Source: Anaerobacillus isosaccharinicus (GTDB lineage Bacteria > Bacillota > Bacilli > Bacillales > Anaerobacillaceae). Taken from it: a DNA stretch of 64,000 nt. The stretch spans positions 1,044,164-1,108,163 of the forward strand of contig NZ_CP063356.1 of the NCBI RefSeq assembly GCF_001866075.3, in the 5' to 3' direction. Below the pieces are notes generated by a model. That model did not search any database. It saw only the letters and a list, made by a program, of their open reading frames with translations, and was not told where the DNA came from. Positions 49,639 to 58,728 of the stretch are shown here, piece by piece (positions within the stretch are counted from its first letter, which is position 1; each line of letters starts with the position of its first letter). Made by a program: the position numbers and the translations under genes.

Positions 49639-51523
49639 ATAGACTCTCGGCATTTGCCGAGCCTTGTGGCTCAAGGTTTTCTTGAACCAATTTATTTGTA
49701 TCCCTCCTATTTCTAGGTGGGATTTTTACTTTAGTTTTCTTCTTCAATTGGAAATTAATTGTTGAAAAATATCATAAAAAAACTAAAAAAACACTTGACT
49801 TTTTAGTGGAACCCCAATAATCGCCGAGGAGGAATTGACTTCCTAACAATACGGTGAAATGGGGGATTTAAATGAAACCTGCGCTAATACCACATATCTC
49901 ATATCAAAACTTCGTTTTAGACCAATTAAATACTCATTACTCAGGCGGTATACTGACTCTCGTACAAAAAGATTGGACTATTATCTCGAAGTTATGGATC
50001 ACGGATCTTTCGTTTACCACTACGTGGCTTCATGATTCATATTCAGTTAAAGGTCCTGAGCCACGTGATCCTGCTTCCATGCTTCGCTCTTATCTTTTGT
50101 GTTTATTGACAAGTCCGACCCTGAGTATTACAGAATGGGTGAACCAACTCCATCGTGTTCCTCTTTACACGATCCTTAGCGGCTTTGAACCTGGGGATGT
50201 TCCAGGTGTCGGTACTTTTTATGACTTCTTCAGACGGCTATCAGGTTTTGAGAAGGCTAATGTAAAACCTTTTATTAAGCTCAAACGAAAAAAGAAGAAG
50301 AAGAAAAAACCGAAAAAGGGTGAAAAAGCAACTCCTAGAAACCCTGGTATTATTAGAAAATTAGTGGATCGTCATTTACGCAATGGCTCAAAACAAAAAC
50401 AATTGCCGGGAGATCAATTATACGCGTTTTTTCAATCTCAATTTCTTGAAGTTTCAGCGAGATTGGGTTTGCTTGGGGATCCCCATTCCCTTGGTGTTGT
50501 TGGAGATGGGACACCCGTGGAAACAGCGAGATACCCAAGGAGCAAACCTATTTGTGATTGTAGTGCCCAAGGACTAACGAATTGTACTCATCCTCGTCGA
50601 TATTCTCAACCTGACATCGACTCAGGTTGGGATAGTTCAAGGGAGAGGTACTTCAACGGATATCATCTCTACATGATATCCACTAGCGATAGCCAATACG
50701 ACTTGCCGCTATATCCACGGCTGCATCCTGCTTCCCGGCATGATTCAGTCAGCCTAGTGGTTGGTTCAATTGAATTTTCGCAACGGTACACCTTGGGCAC
50801 AATTGATAAAATCCTTCTCGATGCCGCACATGATGCAGAACCGATTTACGAATTACTGGACCATCATAATGTGGAACCATTTATTGATCTTAATGTTCGA
50901 ACAAAGAAAAACTTCAGTACGCAAAGTGATATTCAGATTTCTCCCCTAGGCGTTCCTATTTGTCCAATTGGAATGGAAATGAAACCCAATGGGTTTGACA
51001 AATCTCAAAACCGCCAAAAGTGGCGTTGTCCACTAGCTTGCGGAACAAAAAATACATGTTCCACTCCGTGTTCTAAAGCGAAGTATGGCCGGACATTTCA
51101 TACGTTTAAGCAAGATAATCTTCGTCTGTTCACTAAAACACCGAGGTCTTCTGAAAAGTGGAAACTGATTTATAAACGAAGAACTTCAGTTGAACGTTCG
51201 AACAAAAGAGAAAAAGTCGACTATCACTTAGAATCTGGGCGTCATCGCTCTACAAAAATGTGGTATGTCCGCTTATATTCAATCATGATGTGTCAACACA
51301 TAGATGCTTGGTACAGTAGTCAGAAAGAGACTTTGAACATCCAAGAAATCATCTTTTCTAAGAGCGCCTAGTCATTTTTAAAAAATAGCAGCCGTAGGCT
51401 TATTTGGTATACACTTTTTTGAAAACACTATGAAAACACATCACTTTGCTGTCCTGTTAATGAAATTCCCAGTAAATTTTTTACAAATCTTCGATAAACT
51501 CATCATTTATTCCGAGAGTCTAT
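49639..51523 (+). mobile_element. DDE insertion sequence, copy 1
   Basis: 12-bp terminal inverted repeats ATAGACTCTCGG (49639-49650) and CCGAGAGTCTAT (51512-51523), one transposase gene, about 1.9 kb. Nearly identical to copy 2, separated from it by only TTTA. The left end holds several hairpins (see findings). Exact target duplication not evident. It lies right upstream of the S-layer gene. Confidence 0.88.
49872..51371 (+). CDS. DDE transposase of unassigned IS family, copy 1
   Basis: 499 residues. N-terminal alpha-helical region (PRDPASMLRSYLLCLLTSPT) and a basic linker (KLKRKKKKKKKPKKGEKATPR), then a DDE domain: Asp in VVGDGTPVETARYP, Asp in LLDAAHDAEPIYELLD, Glu in RRTSVERSNKREKVDYHLE, with a Cys-rich segment between (CDCSAQGLTNCTHPRR; later CPLACGTKNTCSTPC). 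Resembles IS4/IS1182-type DDE enzymes, but family not assigned. Intact. GAAATGGGGG precedes the start. Confidence 0.85.
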   Translation: MKPALIPHISYQNFVLDQLNTHYSGGILTLVQKDWTIISKLWITDLSFTTTWLHDSYSVKGPEPRDPASMLRSYLLCLLTSPTLSITEWVNQLHRVPLYTILSGFEPGDVPGVGTFYDFFRRLSGFEKANVKPFIKLKRKKKKKKKPKKGEKATPRNPGIIRKLVDRHLRNGSKQKQLPGDQLYAFFQSQFLEVSARLGLLGDPHSLGVVGDGTPVETARYPRSKPICDCSAQGLTNCTHPRRYSQPDIDSGWDSSRERYFNGYHLYMISTSDSQYDLPLYPRLHPASRHDSVSLVVGSIEFSQRYTLGTIDKILLDAAHDAEPIYELLDHHNVEPFIDLNVRTKKNFSTQSDIQISPLGVPICPIGMEMKPNGFDKSQNRQKWRCPLACGTKNTCSTPCSKAKYGRTFHTFKQDNLRLFTKTPRSSEKWKLIYKRRTSVERSNKREKVDYHLESGRHRSTKMWYVRLYSIMMCQHIDAWYSSQKETLNIQEIIFSKSA

Positions 51524-51527
51524 TTTA

Positions 51528-53426
51528 ATAGACTCTCGGCATTTGCCGAGCCTTGTGGCTCAAGGTTTTCTTGAGCCAATTTATTTGTATCCCTCCTATT
51601 TCTAGGTGGGATTTTTACTTTAGATTTCTTTTTCAATTGGGAATTAATTGTTGAAAAATATCATAAAAAAACTAAAAAAACACTTGACTTTTTAGTGCAA
51701 CCCCAATAATCGCCGAGGAGGAATTGACTTCCTAACAATACGGTGAAATGGGGGATTTAAATGAAACCTACGCTAATACCACATATCTCATATCAAAACT
51801 TCGTTTTAGACCAACTAAATACTCATTACTCAGGCGGTATACTGACTCTCGTACGAAAAGATTGGACTATTATCTCAAAGTTATGGATCACGGATCTTTC
51901 TTTTACTACTACTTGGCTTCATGATTTATATTCAGTTAAAGGTCCTGAGCCACGTGATCCTGCTTCCATGCTTCGCTCTTATCTTTTGTGTTTATTGACA
52001 AGTCCGACCCTGAGTATTACAGAATGGGTGAACCAACTCCATCGTGTTCCTCTTTACACGATCCTTAGCGGCTTTGAACCTGGGGATGTTCCAGGGGTCG
52101 GTACTTTTTATGACTTCTTCAGACGGCTATCAGGTTTTGAGAAGGCTAATGTAAAACCTTTTATTAAGCTCAAACGAAAAAAGAAGCAGAAGAAAAAACC
52201 GAAAAAGGGTGAAAAAGCAACTCCTAGAAACCCTGGTATTATTAGAAAATTAGTAGATCGTCATTTACGCCATGGTTCAAAACAAAAACAATTGCCGGGA
52301 GATCAATTATACGCGTTTTTTCAATCTCAATTTCTTGAGGTTTCAGCGAGATTGGGTTTGCTTGGAGATCCCCATTCCCTTGGTGTTGTTGGAGATGGGA
52401 CACCTGTGGAAACAGCGAGTTACCCAAGAAGCAAACCTATTTGTGATTGTAGTGCCCAAGGACTAACGAATTGTACTCATCCTCGTCGATATTCTCAACC
52501 TGACATCGACTCAGGTTGGGATAGTTCAAGGGAGAGGTACTTCAACGGATATCATCTCTACATGATATCCACTAGCGATAGCCGATTCGACTTACCGCTA
52601 TATCCACGGCTACATCCTGCTTCCCGGCATGATTCAGTCAGCCTAGTGGTTAGCTCAATTGAATTTTCGCAACGGTACACCTTGGGCACAATTGATAAAA
52701 TCCTTCTCGATGCCGCACATGATGCAGAACCGATTTACGAATTACTGGACCATCATAATGTGGAACCGTTTATTGATCTTAATGTTCGAACAAAGAAAAA
52801 CTTCAGTACGGAAAGTGATATTCAAATTTCTCCCATAGGCGTGCCTATTTGTCCAATCGGTAAGGAAATGAAACCCAACGGTTTTGACATATCTCAAAAC
52901 CGCCAAAAGTGGCGTTGTCCACTAGCTTGCGGATCGAAAAATACATGTTCCACTCCGTGTTCTAAAGCGAAGTATGGCCGCACATTTCATACGTTTAAGC
53001 GAGATAATCTTCGTCTGTTCACTAAAACACCAAGATCTTCTGAAAAGTGGAAACTCATTTATAAACGAAGAACTTCAGTTGAACGTTCGAACAAAAGAGA
53101 AAAAGTCGATTATCACTTAGAAGCTGGGCGCCATCGCTCTACAAAAATGTGGTATGTCCGCCTATACTCAATCATGATGTGTCAACACATAGATGCTTGG
53201 TACAGTAGTCAGAAAGAGACTTTGAACATTCAGGAAATCATCTTTACTAAAAGCGCCTAGACAATTTTTAAAAAATAGAATAACTGTAGGCTTATTTGGT
53301 GCATACTTTTTTGAAAACACTATGAAAACACTATGAAAACACATCATTTTACTGTCCTGTTAATGAATTTTCCAGTGAATTTTTTACAAACTCTCGATAA
53401 ACTCATCATTTATTCCGAGAGTCTAT
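51528..53426 (+). mobile_element. DDE insertion sequence, copy 2
   Basis: Same ends: ATAGACTCTCGG (51528-51539) and CCGAGAGTCTAT (53415-53426). Slightly longer than copy 1 because of a duplicated ACTATGAAAAC near 53315-53340. Head-to-tail with copy 1. Confidence 0.88.
51761..53260 (+). CDS. DDE transposase of unassigned IS family, copy 2
   Basis: 499 residues, same layout as copy 1 with scattered substitutions (for example LVRKDWTI for LVQKDWTI, VETASYP for VETARYP). Catalytic Asp, Asp and Glu all retained. Sequence divergence between the two copies is limited but spread along the gene, so the tandem arrangement is not a very recent duplication of a single copy, or the copies came separately. 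Confidence 0.85.
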   Translation: MKPTLIPHISYQNFVLDQLNTHYSGGILTLVRKDWTIISKLWITDLSFTTTWLHDLYSVKGPEPRDPASMLRSYLLCLLTSPTLSITEWVNQLHRVPLYTILSGFEPGDVPGVGTFYDFFRRLSGFEKANVKPFIKLKRKKKQKKKPKKGEKATPRNPGIIRKLVDRHLRHGSKQKQLPGDQLYAFFQSQFLEVSARLGLLGDPHSLGVVGDGTPVETASYPRSKPICDCSAQGLTNCTHPRRYSQPDIDSGWDSSRERYFNGYHLYMISTSDSRFDLPLYPRLHPASRHDSVSLVVSSIEFSQRYTLGTIDKILLDAAHDAEPIYELLDHHNVEPFIDLNVRTKKNFSTESDIQISPIGVPICPIGKEMKPNGFDISQNRQKWRCPLACGSKNTCSTPCSKAKYGRTFHTFKRDNLRLFTKTPRSSEKWKLIYKRRTSVERSNKREKVDYHLEAGRHRSTKMWYVRLYSIMMCQHIDAWYSSQKETLNIQEIIFTKSA

Positions 53427-53636
53427 CTAAATTTACTAACAAATTTTATTATAAGACAGTTACCAACTAAATTATATCAAATATTCCAAAACATAAAGAT
53501 GCAGTCATAGCGTTCTAATTAATAGTCCAGCAACTTTTGAATCGATTCCTACCTCTTTTTACCACTATAAATACAGTGAACAGAATGGTAAATTTAGTTT
53601 ATTACTGAATAGCTATTTAAAGGAGGAAACAAGAAA

Positions 53637-55187
53637 TTGAATAGGGTTTTTGCAATTATTCTAACTTTGACAATTGTCTTTTTATTACCTTTACAGGTGT
53701 CTGCTCAAAAATCTAAATTTCCAGACGTCACCCAGTTTCATGGGGAAATTGAGTTATTAACAAGTCGTGGTGTTATTACTGGCTTTAATGATGGAACTTT
53801 TCGCCCGAAAGCTAATATTACACGCGCAGATGCGATTATTATGTTAATGAGAGAATTAAAGATTCCATTGAATGAGGTTAGAAACCCAAATTTTAAGGAT
53901 CTTAAACCAGGGGATCGTGGCTATTCAGAAATTGCGATGGCAGTTCAACTAGAAATTGTTTCTGGTAAACCTGGCAATATCTTTGATCCAAAAGGAACAT
54001 TAACTAGAGGTGAAATGGCAAAAATACTAGCTATTACATATGATCTCGGTGGGATTTTCCCTTATGGATTTCCTGACGTAGCTTTTGAGCATTGGACATT
54101 TCCTTATATTAGCGCTCTTGCAGCAAATAATATTACTGTCGGGTTTAATGATGGGCGTTTTCAACCAGGGTTACCTATTACAAGAGAACATTTTTCTGTA
54201 TTTATGGCCAGAATTGTTAACCCAGATCTAAGACCATATAACCCAAAAGTGGCGGATTCGTTCCTTGAAGCTATGTTTGCGATGGAGATCATCGATTATG
54301 TTGCACATCCAACCGACTCTATTATTTTCTTATTAGATGCACAAGAGAATGCTATCATTGCTTTCAATCATGAGACATATGATGCCGATTATATTCAATT
54401 AAAACTTCCTGCGGAAAAAATAGCTTATGCAAATGGAAAGTTGTACGCAACACAATTAACGGGAGTTAGAAGTCCGTTTATCAAAGATGAAGATATGCGA
54501 GGTGCATTTGCGGTTATCGATGCTACAACTATGACACTTGAACGTATAATTAACATAAAACTTGATCCATTTGATATCGCAGCTGATGATAATGGAGTAG
54601 TTTATATTTCATCAGGTTCCGCACAATGGACATCTGTTCAAAGCTTTAATAGCGTGACGGGTGAGGTTCTAAGTACACAGGGTATTCGTCATAGAAGTTA
54701 TCTTGCGATGCACCCAGACCAAAATAGATTGTATTCTATTAACACTGATTCATCGCCTAGAACAATGAGGGTTTACTCTATTAATGAAGGCAAGTTAGGA
54801 CCGGAAATAAGATCACCATACCATGGTGATTATTCGTTAAATCAAGATATTGCTATAACTCCGGACGGAAAATACATTATTAATAGTAGAGGACATTTCT
54901 TCCGATCAACAGTTACACCTAGTGCAGATATGCGTTACGTTGCTACCCTTGACCAAACGTATAGCTCTATAGCTTTTGATGTTGAATATGGTGAATTCTA
55001 TACTTCAAACAAACAAAATTGGATCCAAGCCTATGACTATATTACGTTACGACCAATTTACCAATTAACGACGTACGGCAATGTTGAGAAAATGTTTTAC
55101 CAAAATGATATTCTTGTAATCTTTTCTAAAGTAAAGTTGGGTAATTCACCAAGAACATTTATAGGGATCGAAAAGATCTATTATTGA
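53637..55187 (+). CDS. SLH protein with C-terminal beta-propeller-like region
   Basis: 516 residues. TTG start with AAAGGAGG 11 nt upstream. Signal peptide to about residue 24 (VSAQ); three SLH repeats at about 25-200 (FPDVTQFHGEIELLTSRG, TFRPKANITRADAIIMLMRE, WTFPYISALAANNITVGF). Residues about 220-516 show WD/YVTN-like repeating blades (IAYANGKLYATQL, DIAADDNGVVYISSG, DIAITPDGKYIINSRG), a probable ligand- or wall-binding propeller. Plus-strand, no promoter seen with certainty in the 210-bp gap behind IS copy 2. Confidence 0.9.
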   Translation: MNRVFAIILTLTIVFLLPLQVSAQKSKFPDVTQFHGEIELLTSRGVITGFNDGTFRPKANITRADAIIMLMRELKIPLNEVRNPNFKDLKPGDRGYSEIAMAVQLEIVSGKPGNIFDPKGTLTRGEMAKILAITYDLGGIFPYGFPDVAFEHWTFPYISALAANNITVGFNDGRFQPGLPITREHFSVFMARIVNPDLRPYNPKVADSFLEAMFAMEIIDYVAHPTDSIIFLLDAQENAIIAFNHETYDADYIQLKLPAEKIAYANGKLYATQLTGVRSPFIKDEDMRGAFAVIDATTMTLERIINIKLDPFDIAADDNGVVYISSGSAQWTSVQSFNSVTGEVLSTQGIRHRSYLAMHPDQNRLYSINTDSSPRTMRVYSINEGKLGPEIRSPYHGDYSLNQDIAITPDGKYIINSRGHFFRSTVTPSADMRYVATLDQTYSSIAFDVEYGEFYTSNKQNWIQAYDYITLRPIYQLTTYGNVEKMFYQNDILVIFSKVKLGNSPRTFIGIEKIYY

Positions 55188-55195
55188 CATGAGTG

Positions 55196-55227
55196 AGCAA
55201 CAAGGAGATGCCTTGTTGCTTTTTTGG
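55196..55227 (+). terminator. Terminator of the SLH propeller gene
   Basis: AGCAACAAGG / CCTTGTTGCT, AGATG loop, then TTTTTTGG, 9 nt after the stop codon. Confidence 0.88.
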
Positions 55228-55289
55228 CCGGTCATGTAATCTGGTGTCAGACCAGCATGAAAGTAAAAATTCACCACAACGAATGAAAA

Positions 55290-55470
55290 TGGTTATATTC
55301 CCTTATTAATCAGACCATTATAGAGCTAGTCGAGTGATGTGGCCGGGTGTCAGTGATGTCTCGAACTCGTGTGTCAGACAGGTCCTAAAGACTGGGTGCA
55401 CCACGTATTGTTGCCAAGAGCACGCAGGGTAGATTGCATGAAGAAGTCTTGAAACTCGACCATATATAAT
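55290..55470 (+). ncRNA. Candidate bridge RNA of the second IS110-family element
   Basis: Non-coding DNA directly before the transposase, with possible stems (for example CTCGAACTCG and the CTTGAAACTCGACC area near 55450). IS110-group elements carry the bridge RNA in this 5' arm. Boundaries and loops not determined. Confidence 0.4.
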
Positions 55471-55491
55471 TAATAAGGGAGATATAGTTTT

Positions 55492-56709
55492 ATGGAAATC
55501 ATTCATGAACGTGTATGTGGGCTAGACGTGCATAAAAAGACGATTACTGCATGTATTCTAGCCACAAAAACAAAGGAAATTCGGACATTTGGCACGATGA
55601 CCGAAGATCTTTTTCAATTAATTGACTGGATCAAAGCATCAAACTGTACGATTGTCGCAATGGAAAGTACAGGTGTTTACTGGAAGCCTATTTACAATCT
55701 ACTTGAAGTTGAAGAGATCGAAACTCTTGTTGTAAACGCTCAGCACATTAAGAATGTTCCTGGTAGAAAGTCAGATGTAAGAGATGCTCAATGGATTGCC
55801 CAACTCCTTCGTCACGGATTAGTCCGTGGAAGTTATATTCCTAACCGCGATCAACGAGAATTACGTGAATTAGTACGATATAGAAGAAGTTTAGTAGAAG
55901 AAATTACACGTGAATCCAATCGCGTTCAAAAGGTCTTGGAAGGAGCTAATATCAAATTAGGATCCGTAGCTTCCGATGTCCTTGGTGTTTCTGGTCGAAG
56001 AATGTTAAAAGCTATTGTAGATGGCGAAACAGACCCAACTAAGCTTGCGGATTTATCGTTAAAGAAGCTCAGAAATAAAATCCCAGAATTACAAAAAGCG
56101 CTTAAGGGATTACTAGGTCCCCACCAGAGATTTCTTTTAAGAAAACAACTAGATCATATTGAGTATCTTGAGTTCCAAGTAACGCAACTAGATACGGAAG
56201 TTGCCAATCGTTTTCATTCTTTTGAAGAAGACCTGGAGCTATTAGCTTCGATACCTGGTGTTGGTCGCCGTACCGCCGAACATGTCTTAGCTGAAATAGG
56301 AACGGACATGACTCGGTTTAAAGATGCGAAACACCTCGTATCATGGGCAGGGTTAGCTCCGGGTCAAAATGAAAGTGCTGGAAAACGAAAAACGGAAAAC
56401 ACCAGAAAAGGAAACAAATACTTGCGTAGTTCCTTAGCTGAATCAGCCAAAGTTTGTGCAAAAACTAAGACATTTCTCGGGACCAAGTACCACCGTATCG
56501 CAGCTCGAAGAGGTAAGAACCGAGCCACTATCGCCGTAGCTGCCAACATTCTTAAGATCATGTTTCATTTACTCACGACCAGAAAACCTTACACTGAATT
56601 AGGCGAAGATTTCCAGTTAAACCGAAAAAAAGAGATTGAAAAAACACGTGCCATTAAAAAGTTAGAGAAGCTAGGCTTTAAAATTGAAATACTAGATCCA
56701 CCCGCATAA
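55492..56709 (+). CDS. IS110-family transposase (DEDD, serine-dependent)
   Basis: 405 residues. Asp12 in VCGLDVHKKT, Glu58 in VAMESTGVYW, Asp95 and Asp98 in GRKSDVRDAQW; C-terminal Transposase_20 domain with ASIPGVGRRTAEHVLAEIG, WAGLAPGQNESAGKRKTEN and RKGNKYLRSSLAESA. Start ATG preceded by AAGGGAG. Intact, and different from the prophage IS110 transposase. Confidence 0.95.
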   Translation: MEIIHERVCGLDVHKKTITACILATKTKEIRTFGTMTEDLFQLIDWIKASNCTIVAMESTGVYWKPIYNLLEVEEIETLVVNAQHIKNVPGRKSDVRDAQWIAQLLRHGLVRGSYIPNRDQRELRELVRYRRSLVEEITRESNRVQKVLEGANIKLGSVASDVLGVSGRRMLKAIVDGETDPTKLADLSLKKLRNKIPELQKALKGLLGPHQRFLLRKQLDHIEYLEFQVTQLDTEVANRFHSFEEDLELLASIPGVGRRTAEHVLAEIGTDMTRFKDAKHLVSWAGLAPGQNESAGKRKTENTRKGNKYLRSSLAESAKVCAKTKTFLGTKYHRIAARRGKNRATIAVAANILKIMFHLLTTRKPYTELGEDFQLNRKKEIEKTRAIKKLEKLGFKIEILDPPA

Positions 56710-56934
56710 GTTGTTTACAACAGCATTTTTCATTATTTTTCATTATATTAATTAGTCCTAAAACCTTTTTTAAAAAGGAATTTAGTGACTCTTCTTCAGT
56801 ATTGCCATTTTTTATAGTTTATTTTCAGGGTAGACACCATAAAAAGACAAAAACACTAAAAATGTCCGCCTGTGGTGGACGTTTTTACGTTCACAGGGGG
56901 ACAGTGTACCTGTCCCTCTGTCCCTCCTCTGTCC
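56710..56934. other. IS/LDT gap with GGGACAG-type repeats
   Basis: After the transposase there is an AT-rich stretch, then GTCCGCCTGTGGTGGAC (56862) and several GGGACAG/CTGTCCC units (56896-56938), including the hairpin GGGACAGTGTACCTGTCCC. The last units touch the L,D-transpeptidase stop. No gene seen. Confidence 0.55.
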
Positions 56935-58272
56935 CTACCCCTGTTCCACATCCTTCTTATGAATATAGCCAACTCTGCCGGCAACGAGAACTCGGTACCA
57001 GTTTGGGGCGTAGTCGCTTACGATCGGGTAGATTTCGCCATTAGTGATACGAGCAAAAGGTACAAGGCTTCCAGAGCTATTATCATAAATCATTGCATCA
57101 TTGATTGTCTTGAAGGTTTTTCCGCTATTTGTGTAGTTCGTGTTTATGTTTTTTAGGTTGCTACTATCAGCGACACTAGTTGCAAGCTTATAAACATAGC
57201 CATAGCCATTACCGAACTCTATCTGGTGCCAGTTTCCATAATCACTGTATATTTGGTAGACTTGCCCCTCGACTAGTTCCCCCACCTTAACCAGTGTTCC
57301 AGTAGAATTGTCATAAACGGAAACAGTTTCATTTGTTTTAAAGTACTTTTTACTACGATCAGTACTTATTTTGTAAATATAGCCTACCCGCCCTGCTACA
57401 ACAACTTCATACCAATTAGGGCCATAGTCTGCAACAATTGGGTAAGAGATATCTTTACTAAGAGTTGCAAAAGGAACAAGACTGCCTGAAGTATTATCAT
57501 AAACAACGGCATCGTTCATAGGTGTAATTGTTCGAGTACTATTTAGTTTTTTATTATTTAAATTGGCAACTTTGACATCGGTAATTACGCTAGTTGCAGG
57601 CGCGTAAACAAACGCTTCAATTTTTCCAAATTGAATTTTATGCCAATTTCCTGAAGTAGAAACGAAAGGGTAGACCTGCCCTTTGTATAAAGTGCCGACC
57701 TTTTCTAAGAAACCTTTCCTGTTATCATAGACAGTTAAGTCTTGATCGGCTTGAAAAAAGTGCATAGATTGATAACCATAAGAAAGAGCAAGTGTAGAAA
57801 AGTCTTGATCGGAGTGTGTAATAATTACTTTTGCTTCTAGGATAACTTGTTCAAATAACCATCGAACATCTTCATTATGCATTCGCACACAACCTGCACT
57901 TACATATTTACCGATTGAGTTTGGATTGTTATTTCCGTGAATTGCATATGTCGTTCCATATGTACCTCGAGCATCAAGACCTAACCAACGATCACCTAGA
58001 GGATTTTGAGGATCACCACCAGGAATGCCATCCTTATAGTAGGGACGATTTTTAATTTTGTTTACAATTTTAAATGTTCCTTCAGGTGTCAGTGAATCCG
58101 TTCTTCCTGTCGCTATTGGGAAAGTTTTCACTAGCTGATTATGATCGAAAAATGCAAGTTCATTCGTTGATTTGTTTATTATGATCAGCTGATTATTTTG
58201 ACTTGCGTGGGATGTGCCATTAAATATAAATAAGCTGCTAAAAATAATTGCAATGATAAGTAACCTTTTCAC
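56935..58272 (-). CDS. Secreted L,D-transpeptidase (YkuD) with SH3-like repeats
   Basis: 445 residues. Signal peptide 1-24; YkuD domain about 28-150 (LIIINKSTNELAFFDHNQLV, HGNNN and catalytic Cys in SAGCVRMHNEDV). About five SH3/bacterial wall-binding-like repeats follow, with the recurring units DNRKGFLEKVGTLYKGQVYP, DNTSGSLVPFATLSK and DNSTGTLVKVGELVEGQVYQ. LDTs form 3-3 cross-links or attach proteins to peptidoglycan. ATG at 58272 preceded by AGGGGGAA. Confidence 0.93.
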   Translation of the reverse strand: MKRLLIIAIIFSSLFIFNGTSHASQNNQLIIINKSTNELAFFDHNQLVKTFPIATGRTDSLTPEGTFKIVNKIKNRPYYKDGIPGGDPQNPLGDRWLGLDARGTYGTTYAIHGNNNPNSIGKYVSAGCVRMHNEDVRWLFEQVILEAKVIITHSDQDFSTLALSYGYQSMHFFQADQDLTVYDNRKGFLEKVGTLYKGQVYPFVSTSGNWHKIQFGKIEAFVYAPATSVITDVKVANLNNKKLNSTRTITPMNDAVVYDNTSGSLVPFATLSKDISYPIVADYGPNWYEVVVAGRVGYIYKISTDRSKKYFKTNETVSVYDNSTGTLVKVGELVEGQVYQIYSDYGNWHQIEFGNGYGYVYKLATSVADSSNLKNINTNYTNSGKTFKTINDAMIYDNSSGSLVPFARITNGEIYPIVSDYAPNWYRVLVAGRVGYIHKKDVEQG

Positions 58273-58417
58273 TAAGTAGTTCCCCCTATATCAAGTTCTA
58301 TGAATCTCTTGATATAGTAATATGGCAAAAACTAGTAAAATATAATCACAATCCTTCGTCAAATTCTGCACAACGTAAGTAATAGGTGGATTTTCCTATT
58401 CTGACCAATAAGAAAAA

Positions 58418-58452
58418 ATAAAAAACTACCGTAATGGCTACGGTAGTTCAGT
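58418..58452 (-). terminator. Terminator of the three-gene surface operon
   Basis: ACTACCGTA / TACGGTAGT, then TTTTTTATTTTTT on the minus strand, just after the stop of the 90-residue gene. Confidence 0.88.
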
Positions 58453-58455
58453 GTA

Positions 58456-58728
58456 TTAATTTATATTTACAACTCTAAAGTTTGCTTTACCACCTTCTGT
58501 TTGCTCATTGTTTTCTTCATTTTTTTCAGTTTCAGTTACATCCTCTCTTTGCGGGAGAACTGAACTAGGTTGTTCTTTACCTTCGGTTACTTCGGTTTGT
58601 TGCCGATTAGAAGTTGTGACTGAATTCCCTATTATTGGGTGGTTATCTGTAAGGAAAACAAGTAATACAGTAATGCCAAAGAAAATGGTCAACACAATAG
58701 CTGTACTAATTAATGATTTTTTAAGCAT
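58456..58728 (-). CDS. Small single-TM protein, operon with SbsA-Ig-like genes
   Basis: 90 residues: one TM helix at about 8-28 (LISTAIVLTIFFGITVLLVF), then a Ser/Glu/Asn-rich outside part (TEVTEGKEQPSSVLPQREDV). Start shares its last base with the stop of the upstream gene (58728), so coupled. Function unknown. Confidence 0.75.
   Translation of the reverse strand: MLKKSLISTAIVLTIFFGITVLLVFLTDNHPIIGNSVTTSNRQQTEVTEGKEQPSSVLPQREDVTETEKNEENNEQTEGGKANFRVVNIN

Larger units (their letters stand above)
55240..56720 (+). mobile_element. IS110-family element with long 5' non-coding arm
   Basis: Transposase gene with about 250 bp of non-coding sequence upstream and almost none downstream. No terminal inverted repeats seen. 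The long arm before the gene is the layout of the IS110 group, opposite to the prophage element at 17,990-19,695. Exact ends uncertain; a dispersed CTGGTGTCAGACCAG palindrome marks the left side. Confidence 0.7.

Noticed and set aside
50383..50577. 64-aa frame inside the IS transposase
   Set aside because: Alternative-frame shadow in both copies; the DDE protein explains the DNA.
49639..53426. Composite transposon made of the two IS copies
   Set aside because: Only 4 bp (TTTA) separate the copies, so no cargo is enclosed.
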